DNA of 64,000 nt from Stenurella melanura (lineage: Eukaryota; Arthropoda; Insecta; Coleoptera; Cerambycidae), in assembly GCA_963583905.1 (NCBI GenBank), contig OY757310.1, positions 88,679,546 to 88,743,545 of the forward strand. Direction: 5' to 3'. Position numbers and translations under genes: made by a program. The first letter of the stretch is position 1. Each line of letters starts with the position of its first letter. Under the pieces are notes generated by a model that saw only the letters and a list, made by a program, of their open reading frames with translations, was not told the DNA's origin and searched no databases. Of this stretch, positions 1 to 11,390 are shown one piece after another.

Positions 1-2480
1 TGAAGGGGGGTATTTATTATATAAAAAAGTAAAGCATTCTAAGATGAAAAATATTAATTAATATAACATTAAAACATTGCCTTGTTTACCTATTTTGAGG
101 TTAGGAACATAAATAATTTGTTATATTTAACTGCAGTAAAAGGATAAAAATGGGCACAATTGAATTAATGTTTAGAATAATGAATGACACATACCTTGTT
201 GCTTTAGTACCTCCAATTTCTGTACTAATAAAATCGGTATTAGTAGCAAAAAAGTTTGTCATCATAAACACATCAACAACGGACAAATTGTCACTCTGGC
301 CCCGTAAAAACCCACTGTACGTCATTTTTACCACTTAATAATTAAAATGAATAAATAAATGAATGATTTCTTTTATGAAAATATCAATACACATTTACAA
401 AACACAAAACAATTTACGATTTAACCCCTTGGCAGATAGACGACCATTAGACATTATGCCGAATGACGTCAGACCAATAGCGTGGTGTTTTCAGTCACGT
501 GGATATGTTCCCATAAAATTTTGAATTTCAAAGTCGTTTATTTAGGCTACACATTTTTTTTACACCTTTTCTTCATTACTTTCTCAACTTATATAACATA
601 TATAACGAAAAAATAATAAATTATTGCATTTCTAAAATTCATGCATGTTGCTCATTAAACAAAATTTAATGTAACGTTAGAGCAAAGGCGTAATGGTACT
701 AGCTCGAATACATCTAGCAAGATTCTATGGATTAGGATATATACCATCGTCTTTGAATGCCAACAATTTCAAAAATCATCTTTATGTAGATTACTAAATC
801 AGCATTTCATGTTCAAGGTTTGACTTTCTGTATGAAAAATATAAAAGCCTATTTGTTGAAATATTCAAGAAATCTTTGCTATTTATTGGAGTAAAACATA
901 ATTAAATGGAACATGCTGATACAATACAAACAAAATACAATTTATCTCCAAAATATGCGCCCAAGTCTTAGTATCTTCACAACGAGTGACTTTTAAATGT
1001 ATGTTGTAGTTACTGTATTTTTCTAGAAAAGAAACGATATTACATTTAAAGATATTTAAGGCGATATTAATAAGAACTATTTAAAATATCGTTAGCCACA
1101 GACTATGAAAATACACATCTTCCAGTACTGTTAATTGTTCTATACACTTTTAAAATCGAACGTCAGCTTTGGGCCATTGAATTTTCGATTTTGACCCTGC
1201 AATTTACGATTAGGATTCATCGCCGACCTTCTCCTTTCCGTAGAGACATAGAACAAACTTACACTCGACGTATTTATTTAGTTATCAGCGTTTGAAAACT
1301 TCATTTTTTTCGACCTTTCAGGTTAAACTTGAAAGGTCCCAGAAAGCCACTTTTCTTACGTCACTTGCGCATAGTGACGTCACAAATGAGCGCTCGGTTT
1401 TTCCAACTATTACTAATTTCAACTCCTTATATTTCGAGAACGCAAAAGGTTAATAATACAAAACTTTAAGTGCATAATGCACAATGAGAATATTGGGTAC
1501 TATATGAAAAATTATAAAAACCATATAAAAAGAATATCATGGAACAAGCCCAATTTGATCCAACAGTTGTTGTACTGTGTAACGTAAAATGAATTTGTAA
1601 TATGTTATCAAATTTCCACGAAGCTATTGTTGGTTGGAGGACATTTTTAGTTGATTCACAGATGTAAGGGTATATAATCATTCTTTGGAACATTATTTAA
1701 AATTAAAATGGCTCGATAATTACTTAGCTTAGACGAATCACGCTTCCTTAGGATAAAGTACATTTGGTCAACTTTCCACAAACCAGGGATAGTGTTTGTA
1801 GGTAGGGACATATTAGGCAAAAATAATAACGAATTATCTAAAAGTCCAATACAATATATCACTACACACTTTACACTTCAGATAAACTATTGATATTAAA
1901 GCTTTTGTGATATTACGTATATCACAAAAGCTTGTCCATTACTTGTTTTTGTTCAAAACGTTTTGTCAGATAATAGGTAACACCACTGAAGTCATTAATC
2001 AAACCATTTACTATTAATTGCGAATAATCCCATGTTATTCCATTGCCATCCGTTAGCAGACAATGCCCTGTTTTATCCTAAATAAAGACCAAAAGTTTGA
2101 GTTAAATTAAATTTTCTCTAAATGGATGAAGAATGAGATCTCGAGGTATCTGCTCTTCAGTGAAAGTTCAAATGTCGAAACTTCAAACTTATTTTATGTT
2201 CTGATAAGGATCTTGGCAATGGACGACAAAAAGTAAAATAAATTCAATCATTGGTGGAGTTGGATATTGCAGTTGTTGAATTAGAATGGCGGAGACCACT
2301 TCTCGCAATATGGCAACGAACAAACGCGTGTCCATTAAACCTATGTTTGTTCATTGAGGACCGCAAAGGTCTTTGTAGATGACATGTTTTGAAATTAATG
2401 CGAGAAAATGAAAACACTAGTACAGTTTCTAACAAGAAAGTGTACGTCTTGTATCTATTGATGTACCAGCTCTTAACCTG
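1..2480. other. AT-rich non-coding DNA, no gene recognised
   Basis: I see only short, compositionally unremarkable open frames on both strands and none resembles a known family. The only clear structure is the hairpin at 1899-1933, listed separately. The last 200 bases may include the 5' part of the transposase relic that becomes recognisable downstream, but I could not align it. Confidence 0.5.
1899..1933. repeat. 15-bp perfect inverted repeat (hairpin)
   Basis: The left arm AAGCTTTTGTGATAT (1899-1913) and the right arm ATATCACAAAAGCTT (1919-1933) are perfectly complementary around the 5-base loop TACGT. It is isolated in non-coding DNA and has no U-tract or other sign of a specific function. 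It could be the core of a small MITE or a chance palindrome in AT-rich DNA. Confidence 0.6.
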
Positions 2481-2499
2481 GTGAAATACCAGCGGTATA

Positions 2500-4475
2500 A
2501 TAGTCGCATGATGGCTTTTCCCATTTCCTTAGGACATATTTATCTGTGCCTTTCAAAAACTCTTTTTATTTACCTTGACAAAGAACTCAATTTAACACGT
2601 TTACCCGCATATCCAGCCCACAGAAAGTACTGATTCCTCCTTCCTTCTAACTCTACATGCCTTCAGCCACAGTTCTCTGACGAGGCCACCTTCTGTTTAA
2701 ATGGCACCGTGAATAGGCAAAATTGTCGATATTGGTCACGTGAAAATCACACACTGGATGGTGGAGGCCCATACTCAGTTTCCACAAAAAGATAACGTCT
2801 GTTCTGGAACAGTTGGGATTACAATATTGGGTCCATTTTTTATTCAAGGTTCATTAGATGGTCGAAAAATATTTGGAGCTGCTCCAACAAAACATAATTC
2901 CAGAACTTGTCGCACTGTATCCAAATGGTGAAAACCCTAATGTACCGGAAAACTCCATATGGTTTCAACAGGATGGCGCACCGCCATATTATTCGGTAAT
3001 AGTGCGTAATAGGCGGGTTCGGTCATAAAAGAAAAAAACATTTTTCTTGGCAGATGTGAAGTTAAATAGTCAACAAAACACGTATGTGCAAAAAAAAATG
3101 AGAAAAAAAAATTGCAGCGCCTGCAATTGCCAAATTAAAGTTCGGTGATAATGGTGGACCCCACAACGGAATTGACGTCAGTGGCCTCTGATATAAGCTC
3201 CGGCTCCACCCTACGTGCACGTATCCCGCATAGTGCAAGCAGCGAATCACTATAATATTTAAGTTTTGTGACATTTATCGGTGGTGCACATTGAAATGTG
3301 CAGATGGTATTTGATTTTTTGACAAGCAATGCGAACCTAAATCAAGCTCAAAGCAATGGCGCTAAATACTGTAAGTACTAAACTTGTAGCATATTTTTTA
3401 TTTGTATTGTATTTGTATTTATTATTTAGTGAAGTTTCGGTAAAGTTTAAACAAACTAACATTTGAATACGTATATAAAACAGGCAATCTGCTAGACAAG
3501 TAACTTTTCACCGTTTGTCTGTAAACTATTTTGTTTCCTGGCAATAAATGATTATTTTATATTTATTTATATCTATTAGAATGGAAATAGGCAGAGGTAT
3601 AAGCAACTGACAAATATACGTCGACGCTTTCATGCTCCGACGTTAAGAATTATAATTAATATGTATTTATACAAGTTTACCGTGTATTTACTAGATATAA
3701 AAATAAAAAATGCCGCATGTACAAAACAGATTTAATGGAACCGCCGGCGTCGCAGGGACATCAATGGGAATTTTTTATGTGACAAGTAAATATGAGGTAA
3801 ACTATACCGATTTGTGTATATTAAAAACTACTTAATAAAATTTTGAAGATAAACTTATATGAAAAGCATTAATTGCTAACAGTAGGTATATTATATATTA
3901 TATAGTGTGAGCTTCCAAAGACCTTTGAATAATTGCAAATAAATTTACACTACGTATCTACCCACTTTTTACAGATCAGGAAGAGAAGATTATGGAGACC
4001 GCTCAACGCTGTCGGGTCACTGACGTCACCGCAGTAGCCTCACGCATAGGTACGTTTCTAGCCTCGCGGCGACGGGAAGATTTTCAAGTATCAATAAAAC
4101 CTTTATTTTTGGACATTTAATTTTTAAATTTTATATGGTTGTTTTTTTCCATGGGTTCTATCGATTTAAGCAAAAATTGAAAATTACCGAACCCGCCTAT
4201 TGTTTAAACGAAATTTTCCCACGCAGATGGATTGGTAGACGCGAATCAATAGAATGGCCAGCTAGATCTCCGGACCAAACCCCACTTTTTTTTATGGGGT
4301 TGCCTTAAATCCAAAGTTTATTTTAATAGACCGAACAATATTGAGGACTTAAAACACAGAATTACTTACGAAATTGGAAGAATTGGACCCGAAACAATTA
4401 TTAACGTTTAGTGAGAATTTCAGTTTCGACTTGGACGTTGTCAAGAAGCAAATGGCGCGCAATTTGAACATTTAA
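2500..4475 (+). pseudogene. DUF4817-type (Tc1/mariner superfamily) transposase relic, split by an insertion
   Basis: This is a decayed DDE transposase of the kind that carries an N-terminal DUF4817 helix-turn-helix in insects. The catalytic half reads in pieces. SDEATFCLNG with the first acid sits at 2679-2681. After a frameshift comes HWMVEAHTQFPQK and then TILGPFFIQG. WFQQDGAPPYYS gives the second acid at 2972-2974. Beyond a 1,188-bp insertion the reading resumes with RRWIGRR, IEWPARSPDQTPL and ARNLNI before a stop near 4475. The position that normally holds the third acid (PLD in the family) reads F, and several frameshifts and stops are present, so no active enzyme can be made. The DUF4817 domain itself was not found here. 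Family assignment rests on the motifs and their order. Confidence 0.8.
3011..4198. mobile_element. 1,188-bp DNA transposon with 13-bp TIRs, nested in the transposase relic
   Basis: The ends AGGCGGGTTCGGT (3011-3023) and ACCGAACCCGCCT (4186-4198) are perfect inverted repeats. They are flanked by AT on both sides (3009-3010 and 4199-4200). Removing the element plus one AT rejoins the host transposase frame (RN before, CLNE after), which fixes the insertion boundaries. The interior has no long open frame. A short ATG exon-like segment (3356-3370) followed by GTAAGT and CpG-richer flanks suggest remnants of a spliced gene. The superfamily is not clear: a 2-bp target duplication fits Tc1/mariner if the duplication is read as TA, but the frame argument favours AT. 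It is probably non-autonomous. Confidence 0.75.
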
Positions 4476-7400
4476 TCTAATTATTTTTTGCTGTATTCTT
4501 AAATTCTTGTATTTTTGTTTCATTACATTGTTATAAGTAGTTCAGATTTTTTTCTCGATAATTTCGTCATGCAATACTCCCTAGACTTTAACGTACTGTA
4601 TGTAGAAAAATGTGCTCTTTCAAACGACATTTTAAAAAATGGGGGTTGCCATTTAAAAAAAATGGCGATGACGTCATAACTTTTAAAAATATATTTGCAG
4701 CACCTTTTTTTTAAATAAACAGATTGAGAAATGTATTTAAAAATCGACGGAATTTTTGTCACTTGTTTTGTAACTATTTTAATGAATTTATTCCAACCTT
4801 TACGTGCTGACTATATATTTTATATACCGGGAATATGTGACTACTTGTGTACCTGTTTCCAACGATATTTAAAACGGAGGGGCAGTATTCGTATACTCGA
4901 CAGAGTTTTCACTAGAGGGAAAATGTTCTAACATTTAAGAGAACCTAATACTAAAAGCAAAGAAGCTGTACAGATAAATCGTTTTTATATTTCGTAGTTA
5001 AAACCCTATTGTGTAATTTTAAGTCGCTTACGAACATTTTTAATACCTACTCTTATATGCATTTTTGGTACATGAATCTTCATATGAATATCATTAGCGG
5101 CTTAGAAAATATTCAGGTTCGTCATCTATTGATGGGAAATTGGACTTTAAATTTAAGTAAACAAAAATTGACTTTTACAAAATGAAGTTTGTAGGACAGA
5201 GGAAGAGTACTTTTCTAGTAAATCTAATTATGTTATTTAATGTTCGAATATGTCATACCTTTCAGACTCTCAAGAAGGTAAATGAACTCGTGGAACCTAA
5301 CTAAACCCACATAGGTGGGTGTAAACCACCAAATTTAATTAAATTCTAAATTGTAAAAAATTATTATCACCTTATACCTTTAGTGATCTGTAATGCAATA
5401 GTCTAGGACCGTGAGAAAAATTTCATATGTAAACCTGGGACACCCAGTATATAACATTCAAATTAATTAATAATAAAGCAGACTTAGCAGTGAACGAGTA
5501 TAAAAAATATGTCGCCTGGAATTCGACACCTAATACTTAACACCTAACAGTATGTTAACAAATTCTTTCGGTCTGTTAATTAATATTCTTGACTTGTTTT
5601 TTCCCGAATTTAACTAAATTTACGAGCGCAAGAAAATGTTTTTACCAGAATTTTTGTAACAAAGAAAGTCGTTGTTATAACTTATTCCTAATTTGATGTT
5701 GCCTTCGATCTCGTTGTAGCAAACAAACGATCTTAAATAAGATACCGCAGCAGGCAAGGGTTTTATTTTATACGTGAAACGTCCTGCTAAAAATTACATC
5801 CACGAACTCGCGGCAAAAACTAGTCCAGATACAGTCGACTCTTACGAATTGCAAATAAGCTTTTGGTAACATTTGTATTCGACATTTGTAGTGGCAACAA
5901 TGACACCTCATTTGTCAATATAAATTATTCTCAAACCAATGTCTTAATTCTTCAATTGATCGAGAAAAACGCCCTTCTGTTTATGTTTTATTCAGGCAAA
6001 TGTCAGACGGCTTTATAAAGAAGTGGTTCACATCACTTCTATTGACTTAATTACTATTCTAATTATGGATTATGTAGTTTTTCCACCTTCTTATTTGTAT
6101 AGGTTTAATTAAGACATCGGGTGGTCCGTTGCTAATTGGCAATGTTAAGCACTTGTCATGTAACAATATTTTTATAGTAATTGGCCGTTATTTAACCTCT
6201 AAATGCATGTTTATTATACAAGGTGTCCCGTTTTTGTTTATCGTTGACCTAAGGAAATTTATAAAAACAGTTTATCCGCAGAGTTCAACGAAATATACTT
6301 CACATGTGGGATGTTTTGGAATGATCTTTAGGAACAATTTGACAGCTCTGAGTTTAAGAACCTCCCAAATCTAAGCGAAAGACTTTCAGCAAATAACATC
6401 TTAAATTAGTAACCTATTTTTCTATTATTAATATTTTAGAAGGAAATAAAAGTTTGAGCAATTTCTATGTCACCATTTTTCCCTTTAAAAGAGCACATTA
6501 TTTCTGGATTTCTAGTTTTAAATGTACTCTTTGTAGTACACCGTGTAGATACTACAATAAATCCTTCTTGAGATGGATATATAAAAAAAGTACTAGTTAT
6601 TCTAGGTAAAGTTAGGTTGAGAAGACTCTGTGTCCTTATTTGATAAGAAATTTTCTGGAACTGAAAGATGTTTTGTTCCATACTAGAGAAAACGTGATTG
6701 AAGCAAATAATAATAATACTAAATAAAGATCGGCTCATACCTATCGACAATATTACGATAATGTACATTAAGAATTAGTAAGGTAATAATAACATTTTCT
6801 TCTTGTAAATATTACTTTTAGAGAGTCTTGCTTTATAATAATAAAAACCAGAAACATGTGTGTACTGCTCTCCAGTCTAAGAAACTTCATAATTTTATAT
6901 TTGTCCAATAAAAATCTGGAGGACACTTATGTAATTTTGAAATTAAGATTTTTTTTTAAATATAAGTCGATGTGAAAATATTAACATATACATTGTGTCC
7001 CCAGATGGGCTACCTCACGCTAGTAAATTTTCTTATTGTTGATTTTTCATGAAAACATTATTCTTTATGAAAAGTATTGCGTATACTGGGTAGCCATGGG
7101 CACGGGTCAGCTTTGTGATAAAATATACGGGATGTTCCAAAATGTAAAAAATGTAAAATTTCTATCGAGATTTCTATTAAGCATTTGTTTGTTATGAAAA
7201 TTTTGTGTGACATAATCGTTTAAAAGCTCAAGGAGTGCTTAAATACGGGGTTTAACAAAAAAGAGTTATAATCGTTTCACACAAAATAGACGCCGCGATA
7301 TTCTGCCTAACTATTTTATTTTACAAAGACATAAATTATAAAAAAGGATTCAACTTCCTGAAGTGTAGATTTAATATTTATTGCATTTATGCTACACTCA

Positions 7401-8158
7401 TTGAGTGTTGTGCATTTGGATGCAAGTGGCTTCGTATCGGCAATGAGTGTTATTTTGGAGTAGTTCTTTTGGCGAAATAACAACGTGAAATTATCTTAAT
7501 AGTTACTTACATATAAATCAACAGCGGAAAAACATTTCTTATTTCTTAAAAAAAAAAATTAATAAAATAAAAAGGTAATGTCTACTATTAATAAAATGTT
7601 TGGATAAACTATGTGAAATCTATTTTTGTACTAATGACTGACATGAACTAAAAATTAAACTTTAGAAATTAAAAATTAATATTCGAGCCAATTTCTAGAC
7701 AGTTATTAAAACCTGCATGTAGTTAGGGGATTTATCATGCGAATTAGAGAAGTTGATAAGATACATTAATTTTAAATTGAACTCTTTCGTGAATTTAAAA
7801 ACTGTTTCGTAGCAAACATTGAAACGTTTTTAATGTAATGTTTAAGTGCACAATTTATTTTGAGTATATCTAAATATCTACCCATACCGTAGCATATACA
7901 AGATGTTTGTTTATAAATTGTTGTCGAGAATTTCGGAAATTAATCAGAAATGAGAGAGATAAGGAAAAATCCATATGTACACGAAATTGCCACCTTGAGT
8001 CAGCTCTGGTCTCTTGAAGAAGAAGAAAATCTAGGAGACTACGTCATTCGTCATTTTTCTTTCAATTTTTACTTCCCGTGCATACCGAATAGTATTGTAT
8101 TCGAGAAAAAAACTCCATTTATTCGGATTTCCACATTTCAGACTATGTAGATTACGAA
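4476..8158. other. AT-rich non-coding DNA with scattered transposon-end-like motifs
   Basis: No gene is recognised. A small hairpin GCCATTT/AAATGGC at 4648-4666, with a nearby GATGACGTCATAA, resembles the 3' non-coding part of DUF4817-type transposons and may belong to the relic upstream. Motifs resembling transposon termini occur at about 5432-5455 (GGGACACCCAGTATATA), 6218-6235 (TACAAGGTGTCCCG) and 7127-7143 (TACGGGATGTTCC), but no partner ends could be paired. A 110-codon open frame on the minus strand at 6436-6768 resembles nothing I know. Confidence 0.4.
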
Positions 8159-8278
8159 AATAAAGGTTCTTAATACACTGAACTGAACTTGTGGTAGGTA
8201 CCTTGTGAAACATCTTGAAAATAATTGTTAATTATAAATTAAACACTGCTTTTAGATGAATCAATCTATATATTATAA

Positions 8279-8324
8279 ATACTCTACATATGTTTCGGCT
8301 TATTAGGCCTTTATCAAGAGTATT
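8279..8324 (-). ncRNA. Degenerate hammerhead-ribozyme-like motif (left PLE arm)
   Basis: Read on the minus strand, stem I strands ATACTC (8318-8323) and GAGTAT (8279-8284) pair perfectly. Stem II is GGC/GCC. The GAAAC box is intact and is followed by a CATATG palindrome suited to a short stem III. The other core box reads CTTGATAA instead of CTGATGA, so self-cleavage is doubtful. PLE terminal repeats are known to carry hammerhead ribozymes, and that is the basis for the call. Confidence 0.5.
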
Positions 8325-8635
8325 ACATAGTGAATACTAAAGTTTTCGACGTGCTTATTCTAATTTATACCTACAAGTATTTATATCTTAATCTATTTAT
8401 GACTTAATCTATTTAAGACTTAATTTAAAATCCTTAATTATGGCAAAGGTTGGAGTGGACCTAAACTGATTATATAAATCAATGAATACTTCTTATCAAT
8501 TTGTTTAATATAGGGGTATTCAAGAAATTTTGCTGGTCGTTCGTGGTACAAGGGTTGTACTTGAAAGATTTTTTGATTTCTAGTTGTTCTAGTAGATCTA
8601 AACGTTTACTTTTTCTTTCTGAATGAAGTAAATTT

Positions 8636-8962
8636 ATGTCTAAAATTAATTGTAAAGATTGTTATGCTGTATATATCGGTCAGAGTGGTAGGAGCGTTGT
8701 AAACAGGGTAAAAGAGCATACAAAATCTATCTTAAATAACAATAAAAATACAGGAATGTCAACACACTCTATTGAAAACAACCATTTCATAGATACTGAT
8801 AACATAAATTTACTTCATTCAGAGAGAAAAGGTAAACGTTTAGATCTGCTAGAACAACTAGAAATCAAAAAATATTTCAAGTACAACCCTTGTACCACGA
8901 GCAACCAGCAAAATTTCTTGAATACCCCTATATTAAACAAATTGATAAGAAGTATCCATTGA
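8636..8962 (+). pseudogene. Penelope-like element C-terminal GIY-YIG endonuclease fragment
   Basis: The 108-residue frame contains CKDCYAVYIGQSGR, RVKEHTKS and ERKGKRLDLLEQLEIKK. This is the order seen in the GIY-YIG domain that follows the reverse transcriptase in Penelope-like elements, where it nicks target DNA. The YIG half is intact, but the GIY strand should lie just before residue 1, exactly where the sequence switches into the inverted copy (8639/8640). The domain is therefore truncated at its N-terminus and cannot be active. No reverse transcriptase is nearby. The last ~55 codons are repeated on the minus strand in the left arm. Confidence 0.85.
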
Positions 8963-9116
8963 TTTATATAATCAGTTTAGGTCCATTCCAAACTTTGCCG
9001 TAATTAAGGATTTTAAATTAAGTGTTAAATAGATTAAGTCATAAATAGATTAAGATATAAATACTTGTAGGTATAAATTAGAATAAGCACGTCGGGAACT
9101 TTAGTATTCACTATGT

Positions 9117-9162
9117 AATACTCTTGATAAAGGCCTAATAAGCCGAAGCATATGTAGATTAT
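9117..9162 (+). ncRNA. Degenerate hammerhead-ribozyme-like motif (right PLE arm)
   Basis: This is the mirror copy of the motif in the left arm. It shares the CTTGATAA core but has GAAGC in place of GAAAC, and stem I is weakened (ATACTC against GATTAT). It is more decayed than its partner, so the left arm better reflects the ancestral state. Confidence 0.4.
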
Positions 9163-9226
9163 TTATAATATATAGATTGATTCATCTAAAAGCAGTGTTT
9201 AATTTATAATTAACAATAAAGGTTCT

Positions 9227-11190
9227 ACAAATCCGTCCGTCTGTCTGTCTGCCTCTCTGTTGGTCTGTTTGTCTGTTGGCGCATTAACTCAAAAATTACT
9301 TGACGGAGAATAGTTAAATTTGGTAGGTAGTCGACGCTCCTGCTTGCGAAGAAATGACTTTCACTGGAAAATATACAGGGTGGACCGTCTAATGGGATTA
9401 GATAATGGAAGCAATTTTTTTCGCTCAGATTTAAAATCTGTGTGTTTCATGACATTCTAAACCTATTTAGAAAAAATAATTTACGAGTACTATTCTTCCA
9501 ATCCACTACGTGGAATTGGAACTCAAGATGTAACAGATTATACTAACATTTGACATATACTTAACACAACTGGCAAGGAAGACACCTATTATAATTTTAT
9601 TGAAAAACATACAGGGCGATCATCCTAAGAAACAATTCAGCCATGTTGGAAATTTGTAAAGGCATTTACCCAAGCCTGTCATATTTGGCATCTTTTATTT
9701 AATATTGAATTATTGCGTTCGGATAACCGAAAGCTATCGACTTTTCTTTGTAATAATAGTGATAACTGCATTCCGATTATTATTCTAACAATTGTTTAGA
9801 GTGACCGACCCGTACAAATAAAGAGGGAAGTTCTGTGTAAATACCTTTATTGTTTTTTTTAATGATGTTGTTGCTATATAAACGACTTTTTCGATTTTTC
9901 TTTGGCACCTTTTTGGGTCTTAGGTATGATCTGATGTAATCTTATCATTATATCGTATATTCTCTTATAAACGAAGATTTATATTTCATTTTGATTTGAC
10001 AAAATTTTGTGGTTCATAGATGAATTTCTTTCAGATTTTTAATCACATTTTAAATATCAGACTTAAATCGTTATTGTTACAGTTATTATAAAAAAATTAC
10101 GAAAAACGGGCGCTGCAGAAATTTTGGAGGACTGGTGAAAAATTAATTATTAACGGTATCCTCTCTTATTATAATCGTGATTTTAGAAAACTTTGTTAGT
10201 GTAAAAGAGGTACGTCTAGATATTTGCACTTAGTTCCCAAGATATTGATGATAAAGTCTCGTTATTTTATTCCTATCACTGCTAGTAACTTTTTATTAAC
10301 TCAGAATAAGGCCCCATAATAAGTATGGTACAATTTAATTCCTTATGAGGGCGACCTGTGAAGATTAATGCCCGTTTTTTTAAAGAGCTGTTAATTTGAG
10401 TTATTTTTCTAGTTTAGAAAAAAATGCTTCCATCATTTGAGTGATAACCATATTAATATTCTGATATTGAATCAAATTAATATGTAGAGGCAAAAATTAA
10501 ATGTAGCAAAGGTACGCGTTTGTTTCGGTATATAAAACCAATGAGGGTTAATAGGAAAGTCTCTCAATCGTGTCAGTAGAGAGCGAATTGAGTCGCAATT
10601 TTACAACAAAGCAATACAAGGACTAGAGTTCATTTGTCTCAGCTAGGTACAAACATTGCTTTAAGGAACTGAAAACATCTCAGGAAGGAGAATTTCGTCA
10701 TGATCTCGTTCACCATGCGGTCGTACGATGAACGATGAATTAGCAAAAAACATCCGTATGGCTGACCACAATATCAGCTATATCCAGGTCATGTCGTGAT
10801 CATGGCCTAATTACAAATTTATCACTACAGTGACTAAAGTGGAAGGATGAGCCTGTTGGTACGTGTTGATTAAATGAAAAAGTAAAATGTGACGAAATTA
10901 CTTTTTTTTCAGAACCCCTGTTTATCTTTCTTTCTGGGCAATAACTCATATCTAGTGAGTTTATTGATGCCAATAGAGAAGTGCATTGCAAATAACATAG
11001 TTTGGGGTGAGAACTGTTAGACTAAAGGACATTTGTAAATTTTAAAATTGTTTACAGAATATTTGATGAAACTGAATCCTGTCGTAGCAGTATGGGTATT
11101 ATGGTCAGAAACTAATCAGTGAAGAATAATTGAGTAAACAAGCAACGAAATTGGGGCCTCTGAATACCTAGTTTCCACAACATCAAAACT
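9227..11190. other. Non-coding DNA with a GTCT-rich tract
   Basis: A short GTCC/GTCT array at 9233-9275 is followed by text typical of insect repeats that carry such arrays. Transposon-end-like sequences TACAGGGTGG (about 9380) and TACAGGGCG (about 9611) are on the plus strand with no matching opposite ends nearby. No gene is recognised up to 11190. Confidence 0.4.
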
Positions 11191-11390
11191 CTTCACAACA
11201 ATCGAATACTCAAATGCGATGCGGCCTCCATCTCCCGATGATGCTAACCTAGTTAGCGAAACGCGAGCTCAGTGTTGGTTGTTCGAATATTGTGTTCAAG
11301 AGTTTTGGTGCTGTGGATAATACGTCTCCAGAGATAGCGTCACGCAGAAGGTTCCAGCCTATCACCAGGACAAAGAAATTTATGTAGATT
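11170..11390 (+). mobile_element. PLE terminal-repeat fragment (second family) with hammerhead-like core
   Basis: The core CCGATGA (11235-11241) is followed by a perfect 6-bp stem II, GCTAAC (11243-11248) and GTTAGC (11252-11257), and then GAAA (11258-11261). Only one base differs from the hammerhead consensus CTGATGA in the first box. The flanking text, TGTGTTCAAGAGTTTTGGTG followed by CCAGAGATAGCG, recurs at 58.8-58.9 kb and 61.0-61.1 kb. The latter copy lies just downstream of a PLE endonuclease frame, which ties this family to PLEs. Confidence 0.6.

Larger units (their letters stand above)
8225..9216. mobile_element. Penelope-like element folded back: two 415-bp inverted arms
   Basis: Positions 8225-8639 and 8802-9216 are inverted copies of each other with few mismatches (every left position pairs with 17441 minus itself). 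The spacer of about 160 bp holds the middle of a GIY-YIG endonuclease frame. Both arms carry the 3' end of that coding sequence followed by the terminal region with a hammerhead-like motif. PLEs are known for inverted, truncated and tandem copies of their terminal repeats, so this looks like one insertion event. A 12-bp direct repeat AATAAAGGTTCT at 8159-8170 and 9215-9226 could be a target duplication, although 54 unexplained bases separate the left one from the arm. Confidence 0.8.

Noticed and set aside
6436..6768. 110-codon minus-strand frame
   Set aside because: It contains no recognisable motif or conserved pattern, lies in AT-rich DNA and has no splice or promoter context.
9378..9625. 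A short MITE between the TACAGGGTGG and TACAGGGCG motifs
   Set aside because: Both motifs are in the same orientation, so they cannot be the two inverted ends of one element.
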